From: Baylisascaris procyonis | Taxonomy: Eukaryota > Nematoda > Chromadorea > Rhabditida > Ascarididae | Reading direction: 5' to 3' | Assembly (NCBI GenBank): GCA_037389465.1 | Contig: JAZARR010000167.1 | Location: 1,302,001 to 1,366,000 of the forward strand | Length of the DNA: 64,000 nt | Shown: piece after piece, positions 25,402-38,281 of the stretch | Numbering within the stretch: the first letter of the stretch is position 1 | Layout of the letters: each line of letters begins with the position of its first letter | Translations under genes and position numbers: made by a program | The notes under the pieces: model-generated | Database searches by the model: none | Told to the model about the DNA's origin: nothing | What the model saw: only the letters and a program-made list of their open reading frames with translations

Positions 25402-26054
25402 AATGCCCTAGGGCTGACGTCATTTCTCATATTTGATGCATATATTTAAATTTACAGTACAAAATGCGTTTTAGTAATATCGTGTCTGTGTGTCGTACTG
25501 GTTTGTCTGTCTATTGTCTGAGTACAACTTGCGAATCGTTGGAGCTCGAGTTATACGTTTCACTGCGTAAGGAAATGCAAAAAATTTCAGGTTGTTATTA
25601 TTAAATTCTTATGAACTTCTTGGCACCCTAATATATCCGAAAATTTATTGCACATTCTTGAGACCGGTTGATCTACACTCCCCGCGGGTTAAATGGGAAG
25701 AGACTAATTGCATAAGAGCATATTTAGGCTTACCAGCTTGTTTAGAATGAAGAAAAGATCAATGTCGTTTCAGGTGGATGGCGTTAAGAATGAGCTAAAT
25801 GATGGCTGAGTTGTAGTGATTGACGCTTATTTGCAACATTTGAAGCATATGTTGTATAGTGGAAACATAGGCTTACCTTTTATAGAATATTTCTGACTTA
25901 TTTTGGGATTGCAGTGTTATATCGCATCTGCAAGAAAACCCATTTTTATTATTGTCTATCCAGTCTTGATATCCCAGCGATTGGCAAAAGTTTATACGTT
26001 TTTTATGGTTAACATTTATAGATTAAGATACTTAGAGCATCTTTTCGGGATGCG

Positions 26055-26057
<3 letters not shown>

Positions 26058-26133
<76 letters not shown>
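26058..26133. repeat. (TA)n microsatellite
   Basis: Uninterrupted TA dinucleotide array of about 76 nt. Confidence 0.98.
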
Positions 26134-26136
<3 letters not shown>

Positions 26137-27857
26137 GTGTAGTCCTTATGAGTAGATGGCATAATTGTATTCGATGTAACGGGCGTAGAGGCGTTTTACA
26201 ACTGCAGGTTTCCCCAGCGGTTCTATTCAGAGCAGCAAGTTGAATAAATAATCAATTTCATTTACATATGGTAATGGAGGAAGGGGGGCGGGAGGGAAAA
26301 GTCAGCATTCGTCGCCATGATGTTTTTTTACCACGCTGGAGAGAGGGGAATTGGTTTTGCTTTGTTGGTATTGAACGGGAAGGTGATGCCTAGTGGTTGA
26401 TTATACCCGCCCAAATGGGGAAAGTTATACGTGGAAAAATCAAGTTACCGGAGTGTCGAATTTATGTAGAAAAAAAATAAATAAAAGCTGGGAAAATCAA
26501 GAAAAAATCGAGCAAAATCAAACAATAGTGAAGATTGAGATGAATATAGTGAATAGAACAAATCAGCTTAAGATCCCCTAAAATATCGAATCGGTTTCCA
26601 CATTTATCAAACGTGATATTGAAATTTTTGAGTGAATTTAATTTTTCTCAGCAGTATTATCACTATTAGCATAGGAAGAAAGGGGGAAGAGAATGATCAA
26701 CTGTGATCTTTGAAGGTCTTTCAAATTGAAGGGAAAATATTTCCGCGATCACGAGTGTTTAGGAAGTTGGTCGATTTAGAAGAGCGTTGCTTTAATCAAT
26801 CGGGGGTGTCCGCCACCAATCGGCACTCTCCCCTCTTTCCTCGTCGGTGCTCTTTGCTCATCTCCTTCACTACTCTTGACGATCGACGTATACAAATACG
26901 GTCATACCAGTCGGCGAATTCCATTGTTATGTCGGCACTCTCATCGTTGATCGTCTTCTCTCACCTTGGTTGCTCGCATTTCTGTTGGTTTAGAAAATCG
27001 TCAATAGTCTACCTGTGAAAATTCGAATACACCGTTGCTATTACATCACAGGTAATCGTAGATTATTGCTTTGCCTTTTTTAGGAGGGGAGGGGGTAGTA
27101 GGACCTTTAAGGGATAGGGGAAAACAGGTATAGCCTGAATTTCTTAGAAATTAGAAAGCTTTAATTTAATATTTATATAAATGTTTGGCTTTGATGAGAA
27201 TGCAACAAAGAGTTTATGTGGTTTTTTTTTTTTCTGTAAAACAAACCAATTGATGAGAAATGGTTTTGGTAGCGTATGATAGTCTATTGTTCACATATTG
27301 CTCGTGCGATCTGAATCGTTTTTAATGTACTATTTTATGATTTGTTGATATCTTTTGTCGAGTATATTCATCGGATGTGTTAGTGTGGTGTTGATGTGGT
27401 GCAATCGGTACTGGGGTTTTTTTGTGAATGATTTTTAGATGTGCATTCCAGTTGAGCATTACAGACAGACAGTTAAAGAGAGAGAGAGCTGTCTTATGTA
27501 AGCATTTGGTTTTCGTTAACCACATTTCCGTCAATGATTCATCCGATGTGGTTGTATCTTCGGTGAAACTTTTCATTATTTATAAGATTGTTGAAAGCTC
27601 TCCGTTGATATCGCTTTGAATGCACTGAATAAATCATTTAAGTTTTTATTCATTTTTCAGCATTCATTCATTAATTTCATTTGCGTATTAATCTAGTCCT
27701 ATGAAAGGAATTTATATTATTTAAATCTTTTAGCAAAAATGAATGATTAAATTCTTTGGCTTCGATATTCGATGAGAATGTTTTCTTTCCTCGCATTTGC
27801 ATTTTATTTTATTCGTTTCGCTATTTATTAAGTCGCTATGAATGAGATTGGTTAATC

Positions 27858-27902
27858 AAACTTCATGACCTCAAGCGGTTAGTCGGACTTGATGACCTCA
27901 AG
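27858..27902. repeat. Two-copy repeat with TGACCTCAAG cores
   Basis: Two copies of ACTT(C/G)ATGACCTCAAG about 30 nt apart, and a third TGACCTCA at about 27954. TGACCT is the complement of AGGTCA, the nuclear-receptor half-site. Regulatory function is only inferred. Confidence 0.5.
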
Positions 27903-29218
27903 TTGACGTAGTATTGGATCGAATTGGAAAATATTTTACCAATTCTAAAAGAATGACCTCAGCAAATTGTTTGTTAGTGATCAAAAGAGAATCGACAACG
28001 ATTGCACTTTAGAAGTTTTAGAGCCGAGTGCAACAAGTTTTCTTATCGCGTCGATTCTGTTTTAGTTATTTCTTTCTTGAGGAATCTTCGTGATCATAGT
28101 ATAAGCGTTACGTTTTGTAAATCTTTTTTTTAATTTTAAATTCAATGGATTTAATCTGACCAAGTAAATCGATCGATCTGTTCAGTGGAATATATCGATG
28201 GTCTTTGCTCTCTTTCTCTTTCTCTCCTTCTCTCCCTCTCTCTACGGTTATTTTCTCGATTGCGAAAGTATTTTCGTTCTCCGATTTGTGATGGTGCATA
28301 TCCTTTGCAGGTATCCACGAATCATGACCACACATAACACCATTATTTGCAATCGTGCAGTTTAATCTTTCGGTTATTATGATTCGTCGCTGCCTTACCG
28401 TTTGGGTATTACTAATGCTATTATAAGAAGAAGAGTTAAGAGAATTCAGCCACCAACGATTGAGCTAAGGGGTACGCGGAAGGGATGAAGATGGTCTATC
28501 TAATTGTAAATGTGGTCATCTTTGTTATGTGGTGTGACCGTTTACCCGCATCATGAGGACAAGGTGACGTTATTGTCCTTGTACCTCGAAAGTGAGAATA
28601 AGAAAAATTACAGGAAAAATAGTAAAGCTTTAAAAGGTTGCAGAAACTTTATTTATATTGTTGGAAATTTTTCCGATAGTTGCGAATTTTTATTAGAGAG
28701 GATAATTGCGGGAAGTGTCATGAATGTTTTGAAGTTTCACTTTGTATACAGAGGATGGGATCGAGAGAATAAAGAGGGGGAATAGGGGATATTTCACTCC
28801 CAATTTCTCACCTTCAGCTAAAGAAGCAGATGTGTTGAGGCTTGAATTATGCAACATCAGACATAGCGACAGTAAAGCAAACAGACAGCAATATATTTTA
28901 TAGTCAGTCGCTAGTGTCAGATGTTTTTTTATTCGGCACGTTTGCAGTTGCTTACCTTTGCAGCTGGCGCGCTTCTCACTTGTATCCTTGCTTAGCCAAT
29001 ATTAATGCTCTGCTCTATGCACACAATACGTCATAGTTTACTGTACTCTCTAAGTCGGTCTTAACTATTTACTACAAAACCGGGTGGTGCTCTGACTTCG
29101 TATAGAAACAGTCGTCCAGTACCATCGACTGGCTGGCGGTGGCTAGTGTGTTAATATAGGTTTGTCTGTTATGTATCTCGCAGACAATATGCAATTCTGA
29201 CACATATCTGTCACAATG

Positions 29219-29281
29219 TTGCTCCACGTGCGGATGGAATTGCTCCACGTGCGGATGGAATTGCTCCACGTGCGGATGGAA
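29219..29281. repeat. Three perfect 21-bp tandem repeats, each with CACGTG
   Basis: Three identical head-to-tail copies of a 21-nt unit (29219-29239, 29240-29260, 29261-29281), each carrying the palindromic E-box CACGTG and a TGCGGATGG stretch. They are followed about 30 nt later by a (TA)n array. The identity of the copies points to a recent expansion. Confidence 0.95.
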
Positions 29282-29306
29282 GTGTCAATGAATTCGTTAT
29301 TTCTAA

Positions 29307-29309
<3 letters not shown>

Positions 29310-29347
<38 letters not shown>
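29310..29347. repeat. (TA)n microsatellite
   Basis: Uninterrupted TA array of about 38 nt, just after the 21-bp tandem repeats. Confidence 0.97.
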
Positions 29348-29349
<2 letters not shown>

Positions 29350-30332
29350 TGGCATAATATTTTGAAATATTCATAGGAATGTTTTCATAACTATTTAGAA
29401 TTTATGTTTTGGGTGATAGAAATCTCGGAAGGAGCGTGCTTCATGTTGGGATTGATTGCAGCTTTTCCTCTTTTTTTTGCTTACATTTTGCATATCAGAT
29501 CTTGTAATGGATATTTGTTGATATCTGTCCCAGCTAGATCGAAGGCTAAGTTTGGTCGACGGCCTTCTTTAACCGAGAAGAAAATGAAGCAGTTTGCAAG
29601 ACCAGCTAGTTCACAATGAATTGCGCTTTTGGGAGGTTTGAAGTGGACGATGTATAGCCAGAATCCTCTCACATCAAACCAGACGTGGAGGCAAGAGGTA
29701 GAAGAGCTATTTAGAACTCGCGCAACAGTTCGAAAAAAAGATATATGGAAGTGTTGAAAGTGTTGACAGAAACAAAAATGGCTTGAGCTTTGCAAACAGT
29801 TCAAAGGTTTTTCTAAGGGTGAGCGTAAAAGTTTTTCGTCCGTCTGTAGAAAATCATTATTTTATTCACGAGGGAATTTTAAGTCAAAGAGAGGGATGAA
29901 GGTTTACTGAAATAATTCTATATACCAACCTGTCTTTATGCCTACCTTGTGTTCTATAATATTTGCCAGGAGGAATCTTTGTGTAGAATGCAGCATTGCA
30001 ATATGCGGAAATGACCAATATGTTCGTCTGAGTGCATTGATGAGCGTCACAAAAAATGCTTTGCGTGCAGTTGCGATCTGCATTACTTTTTTTGATTCTC
30101 TAATTTGTTACGGATGTGAGACGATAAACAAAAATCTTTCTTCCTTTTTTTCCGATTTGCACACTGATGATCTAACATATGCACATCGTTTATAATTCGA
30201 ACATTCTCGTGCATCAAATTATTTGTATGTGTGTATGTCTGTATGTCTGTGTTGGTTGTACAAATGAGTTGTCGTTTAAGTCGGTAATCGGAACGGGCAT
30301 AGGTCAAGACAACTAGCGATCGAAACTAGAGT

Positions 30333-30345
30333 ATTATTTATTTTG

Positions 30346-30428
<83 letters not shown>

Positions 30429-30431
30429 TTC
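30333..30431. repeat. (ATTT)n microsatellite, likely retrotransposon tail
   Basis: A nearly perfect TTTA tetranucleotide array. Read on the minus strand it is (AATA)n following GGGATGTTGCAATATATG, the arrangement expected of a non-LTR retrotransposon 3' tail. Confidence 0.95.
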
Positions 30432-30880
30432 ATATATTGCAACATCCCAAAATGGGAAAGCCTACAAAAGATTTTAAGATAGCTCGGCAGACAATACGAA
30501 GAGCAAGGAGGATAGCGGAGCAGACAACGGAAAATATTAGAAAAAGGAAAAAAAAAGAGTAACAGGATTAGGCGAACAAATGTTCAATACGTAAGAGCAG
30601 CATTAGTATGAAGATCAAAACGATTCAGTCGAACTTTGAAAGATAGAGGAGTGGGTGTGGATACAATAACACTGCCAGCAGACTCCGGGTTCGTGGAAGA
30701 CGGAGCTGGAAGCTGTCAGCAAGTTGCAAAACGTCTGCAACAAAACTTTTTGGCAGGTTGCATCTGATAGGCTTATAGATTATGAATAAGGGCGTTGCAG
30801 TAATCCAATAATGAATTTTTTTTTTACAAAGAATTTAGAAATTCCACATTAAATGCAAATGTGATTTGACTATTGCAGAC
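30432..30880 (-). mobile_element. Probable 3' end of a decayed non-LTR retrotransposon
   Basis: On the minus strand, about 450 nt of T/C-rich, interrupted coding-like sequence run into GGCTTTCCCATTTTGGGATG, then TTGCAATATATG and the (AATA)n array at 30431-30333. A short 3' UTR ending in a variable tetranucleotide tail is typical of LINE-type elements such as the RTE and R1/jockey groups. All frames contain stops and no reverse transcriptase motif remains, so the assignment rests on 3' end architecture. No target-site duplication was identified. Confidence 0.4.
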
Positions 30881-32150
30881 CACGGCAAATATTAGCTAGG
30901 TAGTACACAAATAATGAGCAAAATTTTTGCATGTAAAATATTGTATATTTCAATTTAAATATGATATGGTTACAGCTTCCGGTGGAATTCTTATTCGTCC
31001 GAGGAATCGTATCTGTTTTTGCGCTTCCTTGCGAATTTATTGTCGCTGTTGCAGGTATTCTTGCAAGTCAAGGTTCGTTCGGTGATGCCACACCTGTACC
31101 TACCTTAGTGTCGGGAAACATCAAAGCTAGAATTAGCATTGCAGTTACTCGCTTGGAGGTTGGGTCATTTACGTCGAAAAGATTGAAAACTATAGACAGC
31201 TAAACGAAGATTGGGTATTTTTGGCGGAAATGTTTGCGTGCTTGTGCACCGCACTAGATGCTATTGAAACAATATGAGGAAAACGCTATTTTATTGCTGT
31301 TCAGCACTGTGTGGTGTTTGTGCGCTAGGCATTTATTTCTACGGCTAAGGCTTACGAGTCCTACACCAGTATAGATGACTGCACCTGTACAGGCAGGTAG
31401 GTGGATGATGATTTCTTACTTTCCTCTAATCACTATCATATTGTACATACGAGGGTCTCGAACTTTGATACCAACCATTCCTGCGACATGGGTGTACCAT
31501 CCGTCGTTTAAAGATCACTAAGTTCCTACCATCCTGCTGTAGAGTGTTGGGAAGGCTTATTCACAACCATAAAATATATAGTGTAGGCAAAAAACAGATC
31601 TTGATTCGTTCGATGATAGCGTAAGGATTACCTTTCCCCACTTATTTATATTTCAGTTCGCATAGCCTTCACACTGTAAGTTTGATGCGTTTGTGAAATA
31701 TTTCAGCAGCTATATCTAAACTAGTATTTGAAAGGGGTCCACGTGAACGAGAGCCTCCGTCGGATGGGAGGGGGGGGAGGAGTAGGGGAAGAAGCGGGAT
31801 GATGGGGAACTCCAAACACTAGTCTAAGCCGTTATTTGCAAAGAATTTCAACTGCTTTCATAAACATGTATTGTTCTTGTGTGAATAGCTAATTTTTTCT
31901 GTAGTTTTATGTTGTGTATGGTTGTGTCCCCTTTTTTAGTAATATTTATCCCGATGTCTTCACTTATTCGTAGCGGAGATCTAGACTGTTGAATGCGTCT
32001 TAAGATTTGCTTTCATTTTATAATCATTCAATTTGTATCTTCTAATGTTTGAACTGAAAAGCGGTTGAGCTTTTCAAGTAAAAAATATATGTAACTTTTA
32101 AAAGTGATTTAATTAAAGCATAGCGATTATTTATTGTGTAAGTAATGGCG

Positions 32151-32151
<1 letters not shown>

Positions 32152-32208
<57 letters not shown>
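32152..32208. repeat. (TTA)n microsatellite
   Basis: Perfect trinucleotide array of about 57 nt, open in one frame on each strand only because of the repeat. Confidence 0.98.
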
Positions 32209-32209
<1 letters not shown>

Positions 32210-35200
32210 ATTATTGTTACTCTTTTTCTGTTTAAAATTTTGTGAGATTGGAAGTTTTGACGAGTGGAAATGCAAATGTTCGATTTATGGTAGGCATATT
32301 CGTTTTGCTTGGTCGTTTCTGGAAAGTTGATAGCAAAATTCTTTAGTGCTAATTGAGGAGTTTTTCATCTTTATAAAGTTTTAGTTATATGAACATAAGT
32401 CTGCGCTTATATATTAAAATTTTTAATTTCGCGTATTTTCCCTATTCCAATTATCGATCATATTTCAGTATCGTCCGCAAGTTTCATTCGGATCATTGAG
32501 GCGATTCAACGGGAAAACTTTTATGTAGTGATTCTGCAAGGATGCCAACAACGACATTTAATGAAATTTGTAATCAGTGAATGAAGAGGAGAATAAATTA
32601 AAAAAACACTCTTGCCACCCAAAAAACACTGTTGCCAGCCGTTTGACAGAATGAACATTTCTAGAGGAAAACTCTGAAAGAACTAAGTTTTTCTCATATT
32701 ATGATTCTAAAAATTATTTACTTTTTGATTTGAAGTTTGACTAAAAGTAGACTGTCATTAATATTGAATGTTATCACCCTCAATTGGCTGATGTTTTCTT
32801 CATTCTTATAGTGTAATTAATTTTCCTCACCTTTACCTCACCTGTCCATTCATTCGGAAGTACGACAGGTGTGCTAATGATTGTTTATATGTGTGACGTT
32901 TATTAGTTGATATTTGCGTGAATTTTAATACTATGCATTTTGATGTGTCTAAAGTGAGATCAAACGATGGTGCGGGATTATAAGTGTGTCATTCTTAGAG
33001 TACTTTTATGTAGAGCGTTCATTATTTTCTATGGCACCTTTCGAATCTTCTCTATTCATCTGAAGAGTTTAACCTCTAATGCATTTATAGATTTTAAGGT
33101 CAGAACTTATAATTTCGATCTTTAGAATTTAAAGTTATGAATGATTTAAATTTTCTAAGAATATCTTACAAAAAACATATATGCGGAAAGGGTATCGAAC
33201 TTTTTACCGAAGTGTCTATCCTGAACTTAATTTTGCACATTTTCTAAACATCCCCTCCCTTTTCCCTTCTTTTTATTTCCCTCCTCTTCATAATTTTTGG
33301 AGAACATATCAGTAAATTGTCATCTATTAGTGTAAATTTTAGAGTTATTCCCTTGGAAGATTTTCGATATATTTATAATTTTCTTTCGAATAAAAATTTT
33401 AAATCATTAAGTAAGCCAATAGACGATTAAAGGTTTTGTCAGGTAAATTTACATCGATGCATCGAGATTTCATCCTTCCAAAGAAACATCGTTTTACACG
33501 AACATAATGGCCTATTGTTTGCGAATGCGGAAGTGAATTGAAGTTTAATGAGTTGTTCTTAACTCAGTTAACCTGAACATTAACACCACTTTTGTTTTAA
33601 ATAATTTCTTTGAACATTTCAAAGAATTGCTTTTCGGGTTCGGCTCATTTATTCATCTTTTCCAAACATAAAAGATTTTTGCTTTCAAAGAAAAGAAAAA
33701 TTTGCTTCCGCAATTACTTCGAAAATAAGCAACATTGCAGTCGATTTATCCTGGAGTTTTAAGTACATCCTGGACTTTTTCGTGGAGTTTTTATTTGAAC
33801 AATTTTATCGGTGGATTCTTTCATTCTTGCTGTGCCAAATTGTCTTGTTGATGTTTATGGGATTATGTGATTTTTTTTTTTTAGTTTTGAAAGAAATATT
33901 CAAATTGAATTTTTTGCTGCAAAATAATTTAATTTATGATGAAATCCATAAAATATTTGCAAAAAAGTTGATATTAAAATAATTTTTCATGAAAAGAGAT
34001 AAATAAATCGGGATTTTCGAATGGTGAGGAAGGGATATTGCTATCACAATGGCGAATCCTCTAAAGAAGGTAATTTCATCAGGTATTACATCGAATATAT
34101 ATGTAGTTGCATGGATACGTTTCATATCACTAAAGCACACTAAACTAGCAATAATATTTTATGTTCATTCGTGCTTCTTTGAATTTTTTTCTGTCAAATT
34201 TCCTTCTTCCCTCATTTGCATATATTATTTGTAATATAAATATAGACTGTGTTGAATATATAATTAAATAGGAAACGATCTAAATGGTTGGTGATTTAAT
34301 GGGGATTTTGCGATGCCGATTAAATGCATCGATTGATTCGAATTGAAGAAATTTTTTTCAGCTATTATTTTCAATTTCACTAAGCGCATATAATTTAATT
34401 TTAAAGAAATGTAAAGAAAATTGAGTGAAACAGTTCTCTCAATTATGCAAAACAAAGTATTTTAAATAAGTGATTTAGGAAGACAATCAAATCAACACGT
34501 TTGATCACATTTATCGACGGTATTTTTCATTATATTTTATTGTTGCCCTTTATTTTAATTTTTATTAATATATTTTAATTTTTATTCAAAAATCCAAAGA
34601 AAAATTGCATCGATTAAAAGGATCTTTTTTAACACAGAAATCATTGAAAGGATGTTTATTCCTATAAGTTTAGGATGGAAGTTTAATATCCTGTTATTAA
34701 ACTAAGCGTTGAGAATAATTTCTTTGAATCACCACGTTCACAGGTCACCTGCAATATCCTCTCAACTGAACGTTGCCTCACAATCAGTGTTACCACACAA
34801 CAATAATATCAGCATCTTCCGCTCGTTATTTTACCTTTACGTTTTCCATCACGATCTTTAGTTTATTCCATCTTCATGAACATAACCACCGACACCTAAA
34901 TGTTCATAATATGTTGCTGCGCGTTATCGCAAAACCAGCCACGTCGCATGCTTTTTGTGGACATATATGTTGGTTCATGACGAAAACAGCGCCACGATGC
35001 ATTTTGTTGGCAGCGCATGTGGCATTGTCATCGACAGGTTAAGGGTTTGTTACTGGCCGAGACAAGAAAGTGAAAGTGCTCATCGTAGGATCCCTTAAGC
35101 AAGAAGGCTGGAATCGGCGTCACGGTTCAGTGGTCAGCGAGTAACTCAAGACGTTAGCTACCAATCTGTGCGAATGTTTGTTTCAATTCCCTAAGTGGTC

Positions 35201-35483
35201 GCGCTGCGATAGTATATCGTATTACCTCAAATAAAACCTCAGGCTGATAAATTATTCATTGTTTTAAAGAGACTTGTGCAAGAGAGGGAGGAGGTTGGTT
35301 CAGGCATAGGAGAGGAGTACGAGGTTTTTTCTAAAGTTTTAGAGGTCAAGGATAACGGCAATTGTGGTATCAGCAGCAATGTATAATGTATATTCTATAG
35401 CACAATGAGCATTTAATACCCCTCTTTTTTTACACAACGCACTAGTCATTTTTGGAAAAATTAGGTTCCATTGTTGTGCTTCA

Positions 35484-35569
35484 TGTGTTATATGCTTAGA
35501 ATGTGTTATATCTGTCGGTCATGAGTTTGTGTTGTATCCGCTGTTTATAACACATTTTGTGTTATAAAC
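35484..35569. repeat. TGTGTTATA repeat cluster with perfect 12-bp hairpin
   Basis: TGTGTTATA occurs at 35484 and 35502, as the variant TGTGTTGTA at 35528, and inside a perfect inverted repeat: GTTTATAACACA (35543-35554), TTT loop, TGTGTTATAAAC (35558-35569). Clustered copies plus an inverted copy suggest a multi-site binding or structural element. Confidence 0.85.
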
Positions 35570-38264
35570 CGCATTATTTCCGGATATTTGGTAATCCTTT
35601 TTAAATGAGTATTTGCAATTAGCTGCATATTTCGGGAGGGAGATCATGCTCGAATAGTAATACTTATTTCGATTTGTTTGCATTACGGTGCAAATCGAGG
35701 AGGACAACCGTATTGCACATGAAATTCACGTGTAATCAGCAATCGCCCAAATCACCGACCACGCTATCATGAGCTGTTTGCTTCTCATTGGTCGCCGTTT
35801 ATCTCTCAATATGAAGCGCTAACAATCGAATGCTCATTTTCTAATATATTTTAATGCTAGAAATGTTTAATGCTTATTTTTTTATTTCAATTTTTTTCCA
35901 CATTGTTTGTAATTGTTTATAGTTAATTGAGCATGCAGGCTGAAGATAGGGGGATTGGGATGTATGCGACTTTCTCACTTAAAGCTTAAAATTATCTCCT
36001 TATGAATCGCGCATTTTATTAAATCATATATTGTGGAGGAGTCAGGGTGAGTCTCTGGTTAATGGTTTTTTTTTTCTATGAAAAGCACACCTGAAATTAA
36101 ATTCAGGTGATTACTATTCCGAAAGAAATTTTGCTCTCGTGAATTTGCTTCATTGCGCAGATTTTTCAACCGTTGTTTTTTCTTTTTTTTGCCACTTATC
36201 CCCCCCCCCGCCCTCCCTCTCCTCCTTTACATCTACACGAGAATCAACTTTACAGTTGCATCCTCCACTTGTACACATAAATATCTTCTAAGCACTTGTC
36301 ATATTGGCTTTCCTGTCTATTATCTCTTGCTACTCTCATTTCCACTCATCCTTCTGTAATGCTGTATGTATCTAAATACCGAAATCTTTGATGCGTTTTT
36401 TTGTTGCAAGAACTGGTGGATGAGAACATTATATTCAGGCTTCATGTTCGGTGGTTTCAACTCATAGACCATTAGAGCTGCATTGATGAGGTTTTAGCTG
36501 CTTGTCTAAACATTTTAGGTTTTATAAACTTATTCACACCTTGAAACTTTTAAGAGAAATTCATTCACCTACGGGATGGGAATGAAATGAATTTTAGGCA
36601 ATCATAAATAAATTGAAGGGGTTTCGCCTTAAACAGTCGTTCATATCGAGAAATGCGAGCGCGTCGTGCCAGCCGTCTTCCAGCTTATTCTGTTTTGTTT
36701 AAGTTATAACTTTTAGGTGGAAATGTAATTTATGTGCGATAGGTATTGTTATTGGTGCATTTTATGTGATCAGATGCAAAAGATGACAAGCTCTAAGCTG
36801 TGGAGTTTCTTATTGTGACGACGGGGATGAATGAATACGGAATAGGTGCTATATTAAGGTGAAATCACTATTCACATACCTTCACTAATTAACGGATGGA
36901 AGAGCATGGCTTTGAGTTCCATTCAAGCACTACGCTTATAATATTGTTTAAGTTATTATGACTAAAATTGCACAATAAATACTTTAAATAAATAAATTCA
37001 AGTAGAAGAGGTTATAGATTAATTAGAAGTTAAAAATCGGAATTATTATGCGTTATTAATTACTATTAATTTCTTGCATAAAATTCAGGTTCGCTTGATA
37101 TGAGTTTGAAACTGGACGTTGTGGTGCAGATATCATAACTAACTCAATACTTTTTTTTCAAATTGCGCTTAATTAACTCATTTTCTCATATTTTATTTTC
37201 TCCGATGCTTTTCCACTTGAAGACGTTGAAAAAAAATAAAGAGGTCCTTAAAGAGTACAATAATGACAAAAACGGCCTTAAAGTTATGTATACATGTATA
37301 TATATATATATATAATGTATGTATAATGTTCGCGAGGATCCCGTATAAAACAAAGAGAAGTTTGTGTTATAGAGCACAATTATGCTCGTTTTTAGCTTCG
37401 TAAACCCTCATAAGGTTTTGCTTATATTTTCTAAGCAATGAAATATTTTCATTGAACAATTGAATCCTTTCAATTTGTCTAACAATTTCATTTCCGCTAA
37501 CATCAAAATACTGCGCTTTTTAAAAATTTCTTTTAAAACTAAATTTCAAGTAGAATGATCGAAAACTTCGGTAAGATTTGCTAACAATGGCTTGAAGCAA
37601 TTTTTTCAAGATATTTTAATACTTATTATTAATGTTGAAGTTTTGAAAAAAAAAGAAACTTTCGAATATATTTTTCGCATAATAGACATATTCTTTGTGC
37701 GTAAGAGGAGAAGTGGGAGAGGTGGAATGGGTGAACTGAGGATGGGTAAGGAAAAAATAAGTCGGAGATGTTACAAAATCCAACGATTTTAAGACAAATT
37801 TATTAAGAAGAGAGGACCTGAATTCGTTTTTGTGCTGTGAAACTCTACTCTTCGATCAATCAAAATGGAGGATTTTTTCCATGAAAAAAATTGAACGTCA
37901 AAATTTCGCATACGAGACTTGAGAGGCGATTAAATTTCGCATGCGAAAATTAGATTGGATAGAATAAATATATCACGTATGATTCTAATTGTTCTATGTC
38001 TTGCGGGATTTGTGAGGTGTCTGTCCTGAGTGAAGTGGTTGTGCTTGTTCTACGTCGCCATTAAATTTCATTGTGACGTCATATTCCTTCTCTAAGTTGG
38101 TTGTATCTTTAATTAGAGGGAGGGGGGAGGGGGTCATAAAAATAGGAGTTGAGCAAAGCTCGTTTATATGTCTTTATTCCGTGATAAGCGTTAAGTGAAC
38201 GGTAATTTAGAATACGGATCATCGGAAATGCAAGGTCAGCGAGGTCACATCTCCCCTCCACCCG

Positions 38265-38281
38265 CCCCCCCCCCCCCCCCC
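38265..38281. repeat. Poly-C tract within C-rich stretch
   Basis: C homopolymer of about 15 nt in a wider C/T-rich stretch (38251-38330), about 1.5 kb upstream of the SPATS2 start. A G-rich counterpart (GGGAGGGGGGAGGGGG) lies at 38118-38133 on the same strand, so the two could pair. Confidence 0.7.

Noticed and set aside
26041..26142. ORF containing a long Tyr-Ile repeat
   Set aside because: It is translation of a (TA)n microsatellite, not a protein.
29404..29804. Basic plus-strand C-terminal stretch and overlapping 107-codon minus-strand ORF, considered as transposase remnants
   Set aside because: The helix-turn-helix resemblance is vague, frames are interrupted, and no terminal inverted repeats were seen.
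32042..32330. Poly-isoleucine ORFs on both strands
   Set aside because: Both arise from the (TTA)n array.
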